A DNA stretch of 57,402 nucleotides, taken from Crenobacter luteus. GTDB lineage: Bacteria > Pseudomonadota > Gammaproteobacteria > Burkholderiales > Chromobacteriaceae. Numbering within the stretch: the stretch's first letter is position 1; every line of letters begins with the position of its first letter. The notes under the pieces are model-generated. The model was given only the letters and a program-made list of their open reading frames with translations. It searched no databases and was not told the DNA's origin. Where the stretch lies: the NCBI RefSeq assembly GCF_004345725.1, contig NZ_SLXG01000018.1:1-57402 (forward strand), in the 5' to 3' direction. Position numbers and translations under genes: made by a program. Shown one piece after another: positions 9,350-20,718 of this stretch.

Positions 9350-10786
9350 CTATTTCTTGCCGGTCTTTGCCTTGCCAAAGCGCGGCGTTTCGCGGTGCGA
9401 ACGCCCGCGCAGCGCGTGCCGCGGCATTTCCTTGGCCTTGACGCGCGCCTTGGGGTTGGCCGAGGCGTCCTTGTCGACGAAGGGGTTGTCGCTCGACTTG
9501 TATTGCACCCGCAACGGCGTCCCCTGCAGTTTGAACGCTTTTCGGAAGGTATGTTCCAGGTAGCGTGTATAACTGTCGGGCACCGCGTCGAGCGCGTTGC
9601 CGTGGATCACGATGATCGGCGGATTCATGCCGCCCTGGTGCGCGTAGCGCAGCTTGGGGCGGACCAGACCGGCGCGCGGCGGCTGCTGGCGCTCAAGCGC
9701 CACCTCCAGCACGCGGGTCAGCTTCGGCGTCGCCAGCTTCGCCATCGCGGCCTGATAAGCCTCGTCGATCGACTTGAACAGCTCGCCCACCCCCTTGCCC
9801 TGCAGCGCAGAGATGTAGTGGAACTTCGCGAATTCAAGGAAGCCGAGCTTGCGCGCGATCTCGCGCTTGATGTTGTCCTTGTGCTCGTTGTCGAGGTTGT
9901 CCCACTTGTTGACCGCGACGACCAGCGCGCGACCGGCCTCCAGCGCGAAGCCGGCGATGGTCGCGTCCTGCTCGGAGATGTCGAGCTGGGCGTCGAGCAC
10001 CAGCACGGCGACGTTGGCGTCCTCGATCGCCTTCATCGTCTTGATCACCGAGAACTTCTCGATCGCCTCGTTGACCTTGCCGCGGCGGCGCACGCCGGCG
10101 GTGTCGATGATGGTGTACGGTTTGCCCTCGCGCTCGAAGTCGATGTATATGCTGTCGCGCGTCGTACCGGCCTGGTCGAAGGCGATCACGCGCTCCTCGC
10201 CGAGCACCGCGTTGACCAGCGTCGACTTGCCGACGTTAGGCCGGCCGATCACCGCGAACTTCGGATGCCTGAGGTTTTCCTCCTCCTCCGCCTCGGGGAA
10301 GGGCTCGAGCACCATTTCCATCAGCTCGCGCACGCCGTCGCCGTGCGCGGCGGAGATCACCAGGGGGTCGCCGAGGCCGAGCTCGTGGAATTCCGACGCG
10401 GCGATCGCGCGGTTCATGCCCTCGGCCTTGTTGACCGCGAGATAGACCGGACGGTCGCTCTGGCGCAAGCGGTTGGCGATGATCTTGTCCTGCGGCGTCA
10501 GGCCGTTGCGGCCGTCGACCAGGAACACGACCGCGTCGGCCTCGTCGACGGCCTGCAAGGTCTGGCGCGCCATTTCGAACAGGATGCCTTCGTCGACCAC
10601 CGGCTCGAAACCGCCGGTGTCGACCACGAGGTAGGGCTTGCTGCCGACACGGCCGATGCCGTAGTGGCGGTCGCGGGTCAGGCCCGGCAGGTCCGCCACC
10701 AACGCGTCGCGCGTGCGGGTCAGCCGGTTGAACAGGGTCGACTTGCCCACGTTGGGCCGCCCGACCAGGGCTACGGTAGCTTTCAT
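9350..10786 (-). CDS. der: Ribosome assembly GTPase Der (EngA)
   Basis: GTPase with two tandem G domains needed for 50S subunit assembly. From ATG 10786 it has 478 residues, starting [16 protein letters not shown] as the family does. An upstream in-frame start at 10828 lies inside bamB and is unlikely. The two P-loops (GRPNVGKS) lie at residues 9-16 and 181-188. A KH-like C-terminal domain and a basic tail ending KTGKK follow. The start is 10 bases after the bamB stop. Confidence 0.97.
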   Translation of the reverse strand: MKATVALVGRPNVGKSTLFNRLTRTRDALVADLPGLTRDRHYGIGRVGSKPYLVVDTGGFEPVVDEGILFEMARQTLQAVDEADAVVFLVDGRNGLTPQDKIIANRLRQSDRPVYLAVNKAEGMNRAIAASEFHELGLGDPLVISAAHGDGVRELMEMVLEPFPEAEEEENLRHPKFAVIGRPNVGKSTLVNAVLGEERVIAFDQAGTTRDSIYIDFEREGKPYTIIDTAGVRRRGKVNEAIEKFSVIKTMKAIEDANVAVLVLDAQLDISEQDATIAGFALEAGRALVVAVNKWDNLDNEHKDNIKREIARKLGFLEFAKFHYISALQGKGVGELFKSIDEAYQAAMAKLATPKLTRVLEVALERQQPPRAGLVRPKLRYAHQGGMNPPIIVIHGNALDAVPDSYTRYLEHTFRKAFKLQGTPLRVQYKSSDNPFVDKDASANPKARVKAKEMPRHALRGRSHRETPRFGKAKTGKK

Positions 10787-10796
10787 TCCTGCAAAA

Positions 10797-11948
10797 TCAT
10801 CCCAGAGTGATGCGGGCGACGCGGCCATTGCGGCCGAGCAACAGCACGCCGTCCGGCAGCGAGATCAGTTCGACCGCGCTGGCGAAGTCGCCCTTGAGGC
10901 GACCGGCGAGCCGCCCGTCGTCGCGCGACAAGAGGTGCACGTAGCCCTCGCCGTCGGCGACCAGAAGATAGGGACCGAGACGGGCCGGACCCGACACGTC
11001 GCGGTACTTGAGGCCGGCCTGCTGCCACAGGTTGCGGCCGGTGGCGCGGTCGTAGGCCTGCACGCTGCCGTCGTCGGCGGTCACGTACAGGTTGCGCTCG
11101 TCGAGCGTCAGACCGCGCGTCGACGACAGCTCGCGCGCCCACATCAGCGTACCGCTGCGCGCGTCGAGGCAACCGACGCGCCCCTGGTAGGCGACCGCGC
11201 AGACCTGGCCGGCGTCGAACACCGGGCGGCTGACGACGTCGGTGACGCGCTCGATCTCGGTCGCGCCGCGCGGCGCGGCCAGCGTCGACTCCCACAGCAC
11301 GTCGCCGGTGGACGGGCGCAGCACCGCGACGCGGCCGGCCGGCTGGCCGACCAAGAGCGCCCCGTCGCCGACCAGCTGCATCGAACCGGCGTTGCGCAGC
11401 AGAAGCTGCGGCTGGCTACGCGCGCTCGACCACAGCTGGCGGCCGTCATTGGCGTCGAAGCCGGTGATGCGACCGTCGCTCGTGCGCGCGATCACCACGG
11501 AGCCGGCCAGTTGCGGCGCCTCGGTCGGCAGGCTGGTCAGCGTCGCCGCCCAGCGCTGCTTGCCGCTGGCGCGCTCGAGCGCCAGCAGGCGGCCGTCGCG
11601 ACTGCCGACGAACACGGTTTCGGCGTTGGCCGACACGCCGCTGGCGATGCCGTCCTTGATGCGCCATTCGCGCACGCGCTGGCCGCTGCTTGCCTCCCAC
11701 TCGCTGAAGCGGCCGTCCTCGGCGACGGCCAGCACGTTGCCGCCCTGATAGAAGGGCATGAAGCCGCCGCCGGCGACCTCGCCGACCCTGGCCGACCACG
11801 CGAGGTTGACCTTCTGGCCGGCTTCGAGCCGGGTCAGCGGCGTCGGCGGGTTGGCCGAGCTGCCCTCGAACCAGCTGGCGCAGCCGCCGAGCGCGACGAC
11901 GGCGAGCGCTGCGGCGATCAGGGTCGGACGCGGAAAGAATGCACGCAT
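10797..11948 (-). CDS. bamB: Outer-membrane assembly lipoprotein BamB
   Basis: Lipoprotein of the BAM complex that folds beta-barrel proteins into the outer membrane. The 383 residues begin with a lipoprotein signal peptide and lipobox LGGC (Cys23). Repeated beta-propeller blades of the PQQ-binding-like type follow ([38 protein letters not shown]). It starts one base after the yfgM stop and is followed by der, the common order. Confidence 0.96.
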   Translation of the reverse strand: MRAFFPRPTLIAAALAVVALGGCASWFEGSSANPPTPLTRLEAGQKVNLAWSARVGEVAGGGFMPFYQGGNVLAVAEDGRFSEWEASSGQRVREWRIKDGIASGVSANAETVFVGSRDGRLLALERASGKQRWAATLTSLPTEAPQLAGSVVIARTSDGRITGFDANDGRQLWSSARSQPQLLLRNAGSMQLVGDGALLVGQPAGRVAVLRPSTGDVLWESTLAAPRGATEIERVTDVVSRPVFDAGQVCAVAYQGRVGCLDARSGTLMWARELSSTRGLTLDERNLYVTADDGSVQAYDRATGRNLWQQAGLKYRDVSGPARLGPYLLVADGEGYVHLLSRDDGRLAGRLKGDFASAVELISLPDGVLLLGRNGRVARITLG

Positions 11949-11949
11949 G

Positions 11950-12579
11950 TCAGGCTCCGAGGGCGTCGAGTTTGGTCTGGATGAACTGGCGGTTCGGCGA
12001 CTCGCCGGCGAGCTTGGCGAGCGCGGCCTGATAAGCGTCGCGCGCGCCCTTGGCGTCGCCGCGCGCGGCGAGCACGTCGCCCTTCAGGTCGAGGAACAGC
12101 GCGTCGAAGCTGGCCGGATGCTCGCGGGCAAGCTCGGCGAGCGCCGCGTCGTAGCGCTGCTCGTCGAGCAGCACCGCCGCCAGGCGCAAGCGCGCCAGCG
12201 CCCTGAGCGCGTCCTCGTCGCTGCGCTCGGCGACCCAGGTCAGCTGCTGCTTGGCGTAGGCGAGGTCGCCCTTGTCGAAGGCGACGCGCGCCGCCAGCAG
12301 CGCGGCGCGGCTCGCGTAGGCGCTGCCCGGGTAGGCCTCGGCCAACGTCGCCTGCGCGCCCTTGACCGCCTTCAGGTCGCCGTTGGCGAGCGTCGCCTCG
12401 AAGCGCTCGAACACCGCCGCGGCGGCGAGCGACTGCTGCTTCTGGTAGTACTGCCAGCCCTGATAGCCGACGTAGGCGGCGACCGCGAGACCCAGCGCGC
12501 CGGCCAGCCACTTGCCCCAGCGCGACCAGAACGCCTTGAGCGCGTCGAGCTGTTCCTGTTCTTCCAAATCGAAGGCCAT
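11950..12579 (-). CDS. yfgM: YfgM family tetratricopeptide membrane protein
   Basis: YfgM-type proteins are single-pass inner-membrane proteins that associate with SecYEG and the chaperone PpiD. The 209-residue sequence has a cytosolic N-terminus (MAFDLEEQEQ), one membrane helix at about 25-43 (LAGALGLAVAAYVGYQ), and a periplasmic helical TPR-like domain. It lies between hisS and bamB with 9-base and 1-base gaps, the standard operon position. Confidence 0.92.
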   Translation of the reverse strand: MAFDLEEQEQLDALKAFWSRWGKWLAGALGLAVAAYVGYQGWQYYQKQQSLAAAAVFERFEATLANGDLKAVKGAQATLAEAYPGSAYASRAALLAARVAFDKGDLAYAKQQLTWVAERSDEDALRALARLRLAAVLLDEQRYDAALAELAREHPASFDALFLDLKGDVLAARGDAKGARDAYQAALAKLAGESPNRQFIQTKLDALGA

Positions 12580-12588
12580 GCGTTCCCC

Positions 12589-13860
<1,272 letters not shown>

Positions 13861-13895
13861 GTTGCTTTCTTGGTTCGGGTTTTGCTGGATTCGTG

Positions 13896-13910
13896 AAGGT
13901 TGGCCGAGCC
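13896..13910. repeat. GGTTGGCCGAGC repeat, single copy
   Basis: An exact 12-base copy in the 49-base gap between ispG and hisS, starting at the ispG stop codon. There is no inverted partner here. Confidence 0.75.
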
Positions 13911-15196
13911 TAAAGCGGCCTGATCGGGATGGTGCGCGCCGCGCCGTCGCGGCGCTTGGCGCCACCCTCGCCGTAGCGGGTGCGCACGTAGTCGTCGATG
14001 ATGGCGAGGAAGTCGGCGGTGATGGTGTCGCCCTTGAGCGTCACCGTCTTCTCGCCGTCGACGTAGACCGGCGCGACCGGCACCTCGCCGGTACCCGGCA
14101 GCGAAATGCCGATGTCGGCGAGCTTGGATTCGCCCGGCCCGTTCACCACGCAGCCCATCACCGCGACGTTCATGTCCTCGACGCCGGGGTAGCGCAGGCG
14201 CCATACCGGCATCTGCTCCCTGAGGTAGCTCTGGATGCCGTCGGCCAGTTCCTGGAAGAAGGTGCTGGTGGTGCGGCCGCAGCCCGGGCAGGCGGTCACG
14301 AGAGGCGTGAAGCTGCGCAAGCCCATGGTCTGCAGGATTTCCTGCGCGACGACCACCTCCTTGGTGCGCGACTCGCCCGGCTGCGGCGTCAGCGACACGC
14401 GGATGGTGTCGCCGATGCCCTCCTGCAGCAGCACCGACAGCGCCGCGGTCGACGCGACGATGCCCTTGGAACCCATGCCGGCCTCGGTCAGACCGAGGTG
14501 CAGCGGAAAGTCGCAACGGCTGGCCAGCGAGCGGTAGACCTTGATCAGGTCCTGCACGTGGCTGACCTTGCACGACAGGATGATCTTGTCGGCCGCAAGG
14601 CCCAGTTCCATCGCCTTGTCGGCGTTCTCGAGCGCCGACACGATCAGCGCCTCGCGCATCACCGCGTCGGGCGCCAGCGGCTTGGCCAGCTTGGCGTTGG
14701 CGTCCATCATGCGCGCCGCGAGCGACTGGTCGAGCGAGCCCCAGTTGACGCCGATGCGCACCGGTTTGTCGTGCTCGATCGCCTGGCGGATCATGAAGGC
14801 GAACTTGTCGTCGCCCTTGGCGCCACGGCCGACGTTGCCCGGGTTGATGCGGTACTTGGCGAGCGCGCGCGCCGCGTCCGGATAGTCGCGCAGCAGGCGC
14901 TCGCCGTTGAAGTGGAAATCGCCGACCAGCGGTACGCCGCAGCCCATGTCGTCGAGCCGCTGGCGGATCTCGGCGACGCGGGCCGCCGCCTCGGGGCTGT
15001 TGACGGTGATGCGCACCACCTCGGAGCCGGCGTCGGCCAGCTCCTTGACCTGCGCGGCGGTGGCCGCCGCGTCGGCGGTGTCGGTATTGGTCATCGACTG
15101 CACCACCACCGGCGCGTCGGACCCCATCAGCACGTGGCCGACCTTCACCGTGCGGGTGGGTCGACGCGCGATCGAAGCACTATCCATATCAGACAT
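13910..15196 (-). CDS. ispG: 4-hydroxy-3-methylbut-2-enyl diphosphate synthase
   Basis: [4Fe-4S] enzyme of the MEP isoprenoid pathway that converts MEcPP to HMBPP. It has 428 residues. The N-terminal TIM-barrel region ([24 protein letters not shown]) is followed by the cluster-binding C-terminal domain with [10 protein letters not shown] and CVVNGPGES. The ATG overlaps the rodZ stop codon by one base (TGATG), so translation is coupled. A second in-frame ATG lies three codons downstream. Confidence 0.97.
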   Translation of the reverse strand: MSDMDSASIARRPTRTVKVGHVLMGSDAPVVVQSMTNTDTADAAATAAQVKELADAGSEVVRITVNSPEAAARVAEIRQRLDDMGCGVPLVGDFHFNGERLLRDYPDAARALAKYRINPGNVGRGAKGDDKFAFMIRQAIEHDKPVRIGVNWGSLDQSLAARMMDANAKLAKPLAPDAVMREALIVSALENADKAMELGLAADKIILSCKVSHVQDLIKVYRSLASRCDFPLHLGLTEAGMGSKGIVASTAALSVLLQEGIGDTIRVSLTPQPGESRTKEVVVAQEILQTMGLRSFTPLVTACPGCGRTTSTFFQELADGIQSYLREQMPVWRLRYPGVEDMNVAVMGCVVNGPGESKLADIGISLPGTGEVPVAPVYVDGEKTVTLKGDTITADFLAIIDDYVRTRYGEGGAKRRDGAARTIPIRPL

Positions 15197-16041
15197 CAGT
15201 TCAGTTCGAGCCTCGCGGTCGCGCCGCGGGTCTTGGATGCCAGCGGTACCGGCTGGCCCTGGTAATAGATCTGCACCTGCGGCGCGTTGCCGATGCGCAC
15301 CTTCAGCGGCGGCTTGCCGCTGACCGTTTTCTCGTTGCCGCCCTTGAGCGTTTCGTAGATCAGCCGCTTGCCGTCGGCGTCCTGCACCGCGACCCAGGCG
15401 TCGCCGGCGGCGACCACGCGCAGGCTGCCCGCGCCCGGCTGCGCGGCGGTGGCGGCCGGTGCCGGCGCCGAAGCGGCCGGCGTCGCCGGAACGACCGGAG
15501 CCGCAGGCGCCGCCGCGGCCGCCGGCGCGCTCGCGGCCGCGGCGTTGGCCGAGGCCTCGGTCATCATCGGCGCCAGCGTTTCACCGCCAGCCGGCGCCTC
15601 GGCAGGCCCGCCGCGGTTGAACCAGAACACCAGCGCGGCGGCGACGGCGACGGCGGCGCCGGCCAGCAGCCAGCCCTTCCTGCCGCCCGGTTCGGCCGCC
15701 TCGTCGTCGAGCGCCGCCAGCGACGGGCCCGCGGCGTCGTGGTGGGCGAGGTTGGGCACCTCCCTGACGCTGGACGGGAAGTGCGCGTCGAGCGCCTGCA
15801 TCAGCGGCGCGACGTCCAGTTCGAGGTAGCGCGCGTAGTTGCGCACGAAGCCGCGCACGAAGGCGGCGCCCGGCAGCGCCTCGAAGTGGTCGGACTCGAT
15901 CGCCTCGAGCTGCTTGAGCGACAGCTTGAGCCGGTCGGCGACCTCGCCAAGCGACAGACCGCGCGACTCGCGCGCGGCCTTCAGACGGGCGCCGACCGAT
16001 TCGGTCACGCCGGATTGGGGGAATTCTGCGGGTTGCTCCAT
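15196..16041 (-). CDS. rodZ: RodZ-like cell-shape protein
   Basis: Membrane protein linking MreB to the cell-wall elongation machinery. The 281 residues have a cytosolic helix-turn-helix domain (about 15-75: [20 protein letters not shown]), one membrane helix at about 123-141, an Ala/Pro-rich periplasmic linker (about 145-195), and a C-terminal DUF4115-type beta domain ([19 protein letters not shown]). It starts three bases after pilW and overlaps ispG by one base. This pilW-rodZ-ispG-hisS order is widespread. Confidence 0.92.
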   Translation of the reverse strand: MEQPAEFPQSGVTESVGARLKAARESRGLSLGEVADRLKLSLKQLEAIESDHFEALPGAAFVRGFVRNYARYLELDVAPLMQALDAHFPSSVREVPNLAHHDAAGPSLAALDDEAAEPGGRKGWLLAGAAVAVAAALVFWFNRGGPAEAPAGGETLAPMMTEASANAAAASAPAAAAAPAAPVVPATPAASAPAPAATAAQPGAGSLRVVAAGDAWVAVQDADGKRLIYETLKGGNEKTVSGKPPLKVRIGNAPQVQIYYQGQPVPLASKTRGATARLELN

Positions 16042-16044
16042 CGC

Positions 16045-16806
16045 TCAGCGTCCGGTTAGCAATTGCTGGGTTTCTTTGGCATCGGGAAAACGGCTGCGCA
16101 ACTGCGCGCTCATCAGGGCTTCAAGCGCGCGGTCGCCGGTCTGCTGCGCCACGCTCAGGCCGAGCGACAGCTCCGCCGCCGTCGCCGGCGGCGCGACCTT
16201 GCGCAGGCGCTCGAAATAAAAGGCCGCCAGCTTGCCGTTGCCCTGCGCCAGCTGCAGCCGGACCATCTCGCGCAACGCCACCGGAAAATCCGGCGCGACG
16301 CGCAAGGCGGCCAGCAGCGCCTCGTTGGCCTCCTCGAGCCGCCCGAGCCGCGCGAGACAAACGCCCAGGTTGGCGTGCGCGGTGTGCGGACTGTCGTACA
16401 ACGGGTCGGCCAGCGCCTTCTGGAAGTATGGCAGCGCCGCTTCGGCCCTGCCCCGCTCGCACAGGAACCAGCCGTAGTTGTTGTTCGCCTCCGGGCTGGA
16501 CGGCTCGAGCGACAGCGCACGCCGCAGGCTCGCCTCCGCGTCGGCGTCCTGGCCCAGCAGCTGGTGGATATAGCCCTTGATCAGGTGACCGGCCATATAG
16601 CGCGGCGCGGTCCTGACCGCCATGTCGGCAGACTCCATCGCCGCGCGCAGGTTCCCCTCCCTGAGGTAGCCGACCGCCAGCTGCGTTCGCAGCTCGGCGA
16701 TCTCCTGCGGCGGCGCAGGGTTGGCCGAGGCCGCCGGCGCGCCGAGGCAGAGCAGCGTCGCCAGCGCGATCAGGCCTTGTCGCCAGCCTCGGCGATCTGG
16801 ATCCAC
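16045..16806 (-). CDS. pilW: Type IV pilus biogenesis TPR protein PilW/PilF
   Basis: PilW/PilF proteins help assemble or stabilise the PilQ secretin in the outer membrane. The in-frame region upstream to 17010 is antisense-like and Arg-rich, so I place the start at GTG 16806. This gives 253 residues, the family length, beginning [11 protein letters not shown] followed by a hydrophobic signal segment ending APAASA. TPR repeats fill the rest ([40 protein letters not shown]). The start overlaps the end of rlmN by 37 bases. No canonical lipobox is seen, although many relatives are lipoproteins. Confidence 0.88.
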   Translation of the reverse strand: MDPDRRGWRQGLIALATLLCLGAPAASANPAPPQEIAELRTQLAVGYLREGNLRAAMESADMAVRTAPRYMAGHLIKGYIHQLLGQDADAEASLRRALSLEPSSPEANNNYGWFLCERGRAEAALPYFQKALADPLYDSPHTAHANLGVCLARLGRLEEANEALLAALRVAPDFPVALREMVRLQLAQGNGKLAAFYFERLRKVAPPATAAELSLGLSVAQQTGDRALEALMSAQLRSRFPDAKETQQLLTGR

Positions 16807-17867
16807 TTGGCGCTGCGGCGCGTCTTGTCCTGCACCTGGCCGGCCAGCTGGCCGCAGGCCGCGTCGATGTCGTCGCCGCGCGTCTTCCTCACCGTCACGA
16901 CGAAGCCCGCCTGCTGCAGCGTCTCGCGGAAGGCGTGGATCGCGTTGTTGCTCGAACGCTGATAACCCGAGTTCGGGAAGGGATTGAACGGGATCAGGTT
17001 GAACTTGCACGGCACATCCTTGACGAGTTCAATCAACTGGCGTGCATGTTCCGGTCTGTCGTTGACGCCGTCAAGCATGACGTATTCGAAGGTAATGAAA
17101 TCGCGCGGCGCCTTTTCCAGGTAGCGCTGGCAGGCTGCCATCAGCTCGCGGAGCGGGTATTTCTTGTTGATCGGCACGATCACGTCGCGGATCGCGTCGT
17201 TCGGCGCGTGCAGGGAAACGGCGAGCGCGACCGGGCATTCCTCGCGCAGCCGGTCCATCTGCGGCACGAGGCCGGAGGTCGACAGCGTGACGCGGCGGCG
17301 GGAGAGACCGTAGCCGTGGTCGTCGAGCATGATGTTCAGCGCCGACACCACGTTGTCGAAGTTGGCCAACGGTTCGCCCATGCCCATCATCACGACGTTG
17401 GAGATCACGCGCTCGTTCTTCGGCGTCACGCCCATCGCCTTGTTCGCCCACCACAGCTGGCCGATGATCTCGGCGGTGCTGAGGTTGCGGTTGAAGCCCT
17501 GGCGGCCGGTGGAACAGAAGGTGCACTCGAGCGCGCAGCCGACCTGGGATGACACGCACAAGGTGCCGCGATCGTCTTCGGGGATGAACACGGTTTCGAC
17601 ACCGTTGCCGGTGCCGACGTCGAGCAGCCACTTGCGGGTGCCATCACTGCTGGCCTGCCCGGTCATAAGCTCCGGCACGCGCACCTCGGCCGACGCCTGG
17701 AGCTTGGCGCGCAGGCTCTTGGCGATGTCGGTCATGGCGTCGAAATCGGCCTCGCCCATCTGGTGCATCCAGCGCATGACCTGGCGGGCGCGGAAGGGCT
17801 TTTCTCCCATCGCGGCGAAGTGTTCGGTCAGTTGCGCGAGATTGAAGTCGAGCAGGTTGGTCTTCAT
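16770..17867 (-). CDS. rlmN: Dual-specificity 23S rRNA/tRNA adenine-C2 methyltransferase
   Basis: Radical SAM enzyme methylating A2503 of 23S rRNA and A37 of some tRNAs. It has 365 residues, with the CxxxCxxC cluster motif in [11 protein letters not shown] (Cys111, 115, 118), [13 protein letters not shown], and the conserved C-terminal Cys in DIDAACGQL needed for the methyl-transfer mechanism. It lies between ndk and pilW, the usual order. A 65-base gap with a hairpin separates it from ndk. Confidence 0.98.
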   Translation of the reverse strand: MKTNLLDFNLAQLTEHFAAMGEKPFRARQVMRWMHQMGEADFDAMTDIAKSLRAKLQASAEVRVPELMTGQASSDGTRKWLLDVGTGNGVETVFIPEDDRGTLCVSSQVGCALECTFCSTGRQGFNRNLSTAEIIGQLWWANKAMGVTPKNERVISNVVMMGMGEPLANFDNVVSALNIMLDDHGYGLSRRRVTLSTSGLVPQMDRLREECPVALAVSLHAPNDAIRDVIVPINKKYPLRELMAACQRYLEKAPRDFITFEYVMLDGVNDRPEHARQLIELVKDVPCKFNLIPFNPFPNSGYQRSSNNAIHAFRETLQQAGFVVTVRKTRGDDIDAACGQLAGQVQDKTRRSAKWIQIAEAGDKA

Positions 17868-17885
17868 GATGGTCTTTCTGGCATG

Positions 17886-17905
17886 ACGGGGCCCGAAGGC
17901 CCCGT
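17886..17905 (-). terminator. Hairpin between ndk and rlmN
   Basis: A perfect 8-bp stem ACGGGGCC/GGCCCCGT with a CGAA-type tetraloop. There is no good T-tract on the minus strand, so it is likely a leaky terminator or an mRNA-stability element. Confidence 0.5.
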
Positions 17906-17932
17906 CCGGTACAACTCGATACCGCTTAGCGC

Positions 17933-18355
17933 TTAGCGGGCGATCTGGCTGGCCGCGAAGAAGTAGGCGATCTCGATCGCGGCGTTCTCCAGGCTGTCCG
18001 AACCGTGCACGGCGTTGGCGTCGATCGACTCGGCGAAGTCGGCGCGGATGGTGCCCGGCTCGGCCTTCTTCGGATCGGTGGCGCCCATCAGGTCGCGGTG
18101 CTTGAGCACGGCGTTCTCGCCTTCGAGCACCTGGATCATCACCGGACCGGAGATCATGAACGAGACCAGGTCGTTGAAGAACGGGCGCTCCTTGTGCACG
18201 GCGTAGAAGCCTTCCGCTTCGGCGCGCGACAGTTGCTTCATCTGGGCGGCGACGATCTTCAGGCCGCTGGATTCGAAACGGTCGTAGATCTTGCCGATCA
18301 CGTTCTTGGCGACGGCGTCCGGTTTGATGATGGACAGAGTGCGTTCGATTGCCAT
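17933..18355 (-). CDS. ndk: Nucleoside diphosphate kinase
   Basis: Transfers the gamma-phosphate of ATP to nucleoside diphosphates through a phosphohistidine. ATG 18355 gives 140 residues beginning [15 protein letters not shown], with GGGAGAA five bases upstream; a seven-codon upstream extension is not needed. The catalytic His117 lies in NAVHGSDS. It is the first gene of the ndk-rlmN-pilW-rodZ-ispG-hisS-yfgM-bamB-der run and is divergent from the SPOR gene. Confidence 0.98.
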   Translation of the reverse strand: MAIERTLSIIKPDAVAKNVIGKIYDRFESSGLKIVAAQMKQLSRAEAEGFYAVHKERPFFNDLVSFMISGPVMIQVLEGENAVLKHRDLMGATDPKKAEPGTIRADFAESIDANAVHGSDSLENAAIEIAYFFAASQIAR

Positions 18356-18487
18356 AAAAATTCTCCCAATGACCAATACAAATGGCTAAACTGGTTCGAG
18401 CCTAGCCTGGGTGCGGGTGACCCGAATTCGAGGAACCCGCTATTTTAACAGCTTTTTTCCCACACGCTGCAAAGTTTGAGCGAGCCG

Positions 18488-19300
18488 ATGAGCGACCCGC
18501 ACCGCGAACCCGATACGCCCTCCCCCGAAGACGACAACCGGCGCAAGACCACCCGGCGCGTGCTGACCGCCGCCGTCCTGGTGGCGCTCGCAGTCGCCGG
18601 CGTCGCGCTGGTCGACTTCCTCTCCGAACCCGAGCGGGGGCCGGTCGGCGCCCGCACCCAGGCGCCGAGCACCGGCCGCATCGTCGAGAAGACCGCCTCC
18701 GCGCCTGCGATCGAGCTAGCGGACGACAGCGCCGCGGCGACAACGGCGAGCGAACCGGCCGCCGAGGCGGCGAGCGAGACGGCGGCCGCGCCGGGGCTGC
18801 CGCCGTCGCCGGCGACCGAGATCACCCCCGGCGTCGCCGCGACGCGCCCGACGCCGCCGCTGCCGCCCGCCCGCTCCACCGCGTCGCCCGCCGAGCGGGG
18901 GGCGCCGGAGAGCGCCCAGCCGGCCGCCGTCGCCCCCCGCGCCGCGCCGCCGACCACCCCGGCCACGGCAAGCCCCGCGCCCGCCGAAACGGCGCGCGCC
19001 TTCCGGCCGGACAGCGCGCGCGCCGCCCCCGCGCAGGAGGCACCCGTCGTCGCACCACGAACCGTCGCGCCGGCGCGCGACGCGGGCACCTCGGTCGGCT
19101 ACCACGTGCAACTGGGGCTGTTCGGCAACCTCGATAACGCGCAGCGCCTGATCGCGGCGCTGAAGGCGCGCGGCATCGAGGCGAAGACCGAGACCCGCGT
19201 CTTCCTCGGCCCCTTCCGCACCCGCGCCGAGGCCGAGGAGGCGATGGCGGCGGTCAAGGACGTCGGCGCGCAGCCGATGCTGGTCCCCGCTGGCCGCTGA
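18488..19300 (+). CDS. SPOR-domain membrane protein
   Basis: A 270-residue protein with a short cytosolic N-terminus, one membrane helix (about 25-42: LTAAVLVALAVAGVALVDFL), a long low-complexity Ala/Pro/Thr linker (about 50-190), and a C-terminal SPOR domain (about 195-270: GYHVQLGLFGNLDNAQRL, FLGPFRTRAEAEEAM). SPOR domains bind denuded septal peptidoglycan, so a role in division or wall processing is inferred (FtsN/DedD-like architecture). ATG 18488 is preferred over an in-frame TTG at 18476. It is monocistronic with a strong terminator. Confidence 0.85.
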   Translation: MSDPHREPDTPSPEDDNRRKTTRRVLTAAVLVALAVAGVALVDFLSEPERGPVGARTQAPSTGRIVEKTASAPAIELADDSAAATTASEPAAEAASETAAAPGLPPSPATEITPGVAATRPTPPLPPARSTASPAERGAPESAQPAAVAPRAAPPTTPATASPAPAETARAFRPDSARAAPAQEAPVVAPRTVAPARDAGTSVGYHVQLGLFGNLDNAQRLIAALKARGIEAKTETRVFLGPFRTRAEAEEAMAAVKDVGAQPMLVPAGR

Positions 19301-19316
19301 GCCGGCCCGGAACGCC

Positions 19317-19348
19317 AAAACCCCGTGTCGCAGGACACGGGGTTTTTT
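19317..19348 (+). terminator. Bidirectional terminator
   Basis: Perfect 9-bp stem CCCCGTGTC/GACACGGGG flanked by AAAA on the left and TTTTTT on the right. It can serve both the SPOR gene (plus) and the convergent zapE (minus). Confidence 0.9.
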
Positions 19349-19401
19349 GCTTGCCCGCTGGCGGTGACGCGAAGGTCGCCCCGCTGCGGCCTGGCCGGGC
19401 G

Positions 19402-20565
19402 CTACTCGGCGACCTGGTCGGCCGGGGTCAGCAAGAAGGGGTCGACCAGATGCGGCAATTCGAGGTAGCTGGTCGACTGCATTTCGGTCAGCCGGCTGGC
19501 GGTGCGGAAAAATTCGCCCGACTGCACGCCCTCGGTGTAGATCAGCTCCGGCTCGACGGCGCTGGAGGCGGCGAACTTGACGCGATGGTCGTAGAAGACG
19601 TCGATCAGCCAGGTGAAACGGCGCGCCTCGGACGAATGCCGCGCCGACAGCTTCGGAATGCCCGACACCAGCACGGTGTGATAGCTCCTAGCCACCTCGA
19701 GGTAGTCGGTCTGCGCGCGCGGTCCGCCGCAGATCGCGTCGAAGTCGAACCAGATCACCCCCGGCGCGACCTTCTTGACCGGGATCGCGCGGCCGAGCAC
19801 CTCGATCGCGCCGACCGCCTTGTCGCGCCCGCCGGCCAGCCGCGCGAACAGGTCGGCCAGCTTCGCCTCGGCCGCCGCGTCGGCCGGCACGAGGAAAAGC
19901 GGCTCGCGCGACAGCTCGCGCAGCCGGTAGTCGTTGCCGCTGTCGACGTTGATCACGTCGACGTTGGCCTGGATCAGCGCGATCGCCGGCAGGAAGCTCT
20001 CGCGGTGCAGACCGTTAGGATAGAGCTGGTCGGGCGGATAGTTGGAAGTCATCACGAACACCACGCCGCGCTCGAACAAGGCTTCGAGCAGGCGCGCGAG
20101 GATCATCGCGTCGGCGATGTCGCTGACGTGGAATTCGTCGAAGCACAGCAGCCGCGTCGCCTTGGCGATGCGCTCGGCCAGGGCCTTCATCGGGTCGGAC
20201 TCGCCCGACAGCGCCTTGAGCTGCTTGTGCACCTCGGCCATGAACACGTGGAAGTGCACGCGGCGCTTGCGCCGGTACGGCACGCAGGCGAAGAAGGCGT
20301 CCATCAGGAAGCTCTTGCCGCGCCCGACGCCGCCCCAGAAGTACAGGCCGCGCGGCACCGCGGGCGAGCGCAGGCTGCGACCGAGGAAACGGTTGCGCTT
20401 TTTCTTGAACTCGACCAGCGCGTGCCACAGCGCGTCGAGCTTGTCGACGGCGGCCGCCTGCGCGTCGTCGGCGATGAAGCCGTCACGCCCCCTGACCGAG
20501 TCGTACCAGGCCTTCGGCGACATCGTGCCGTCGCTGACCGGCGGGGAAAAAGCATGCTGAACCAT
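19402..20565 (-). CDS. zapE: Cell-division ATPase ZapE (AFG1-like)
   Basis: AFG1/ZapE P-loop ATPase, associated with the Z-ring under stress in E. coli. ATG 20565 gives 387 residues. The Walker A motif GGVGRGKS is at about 78-85, Walker B is LLCFDEFHV, and the family signature is FTWLIDVFYDHRVKFAASS. An extra 29 in-frame codons upstream begin inside the intergenic hairpin region and are rejected. It lies downstream of cysM, behind the 20659 terminator. Confidence 0.93.
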   Translation of the reverse strand: MVQHAFSPPVSDGTMSPKAWYDSVRGRDGFIADDAQAAAVDKLDALWHALVEFKKKRNRFLGRSLRSPAVPRGLYFWGGVGRGKSFLMDAFFACVPYRRKRRVHFHVFMAEVHKQLKALSGESDPMKALAERIAKATRLLCFDEFHVSDIADAMILARLLEALFERGVVFVMTSNYPPDQLYPNGLHRESFLPAIALIQANVDVINVDSGNDYRLRELSREPLFLVPADAAAEAKLADLFARLAGGRDKAVGAIEVLGRAIPVKKVAPGVIWFDFDAICGGPRAQTDYLEVARSYHTVLVSGIPKLSARHSSEARRFTWLIDVFYDHRVKFAASSAVEPELIYTEGVQSGEFFRTASRLTEMQSTSYLELPHLVDPFLLTPADQVAE

Positions 20566-20658
20566 GGCGTGCCCTGCGTATGTCGAGGGCGTCGATTGTA
20601 GCCCGGTCGTTGCAGCGCAACAATCGCGGTCGCCCCGTAGTGTCCCTGACATGAAAAC

Positions 20659-20691
20659 GGCTCGGCCAACCTTTTGAAGGTTGGCCGAGCC
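20659..20691 (-). terminator. cysM terminator built from two repeat copies
   Basis: Inverted pair of the GGTTGGCCGAGC repeat (copies at 20661 and 20681) forming a stem of about 14 bp with a short loop. On the minus strand it continues GTTTTC. It lies 27 bases past the cysM stop. Confidence 0.8.
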
Positions 20692-20718
20692 CCGGGGCGC
20701 CGCGCGGTCCAGCCCGGA

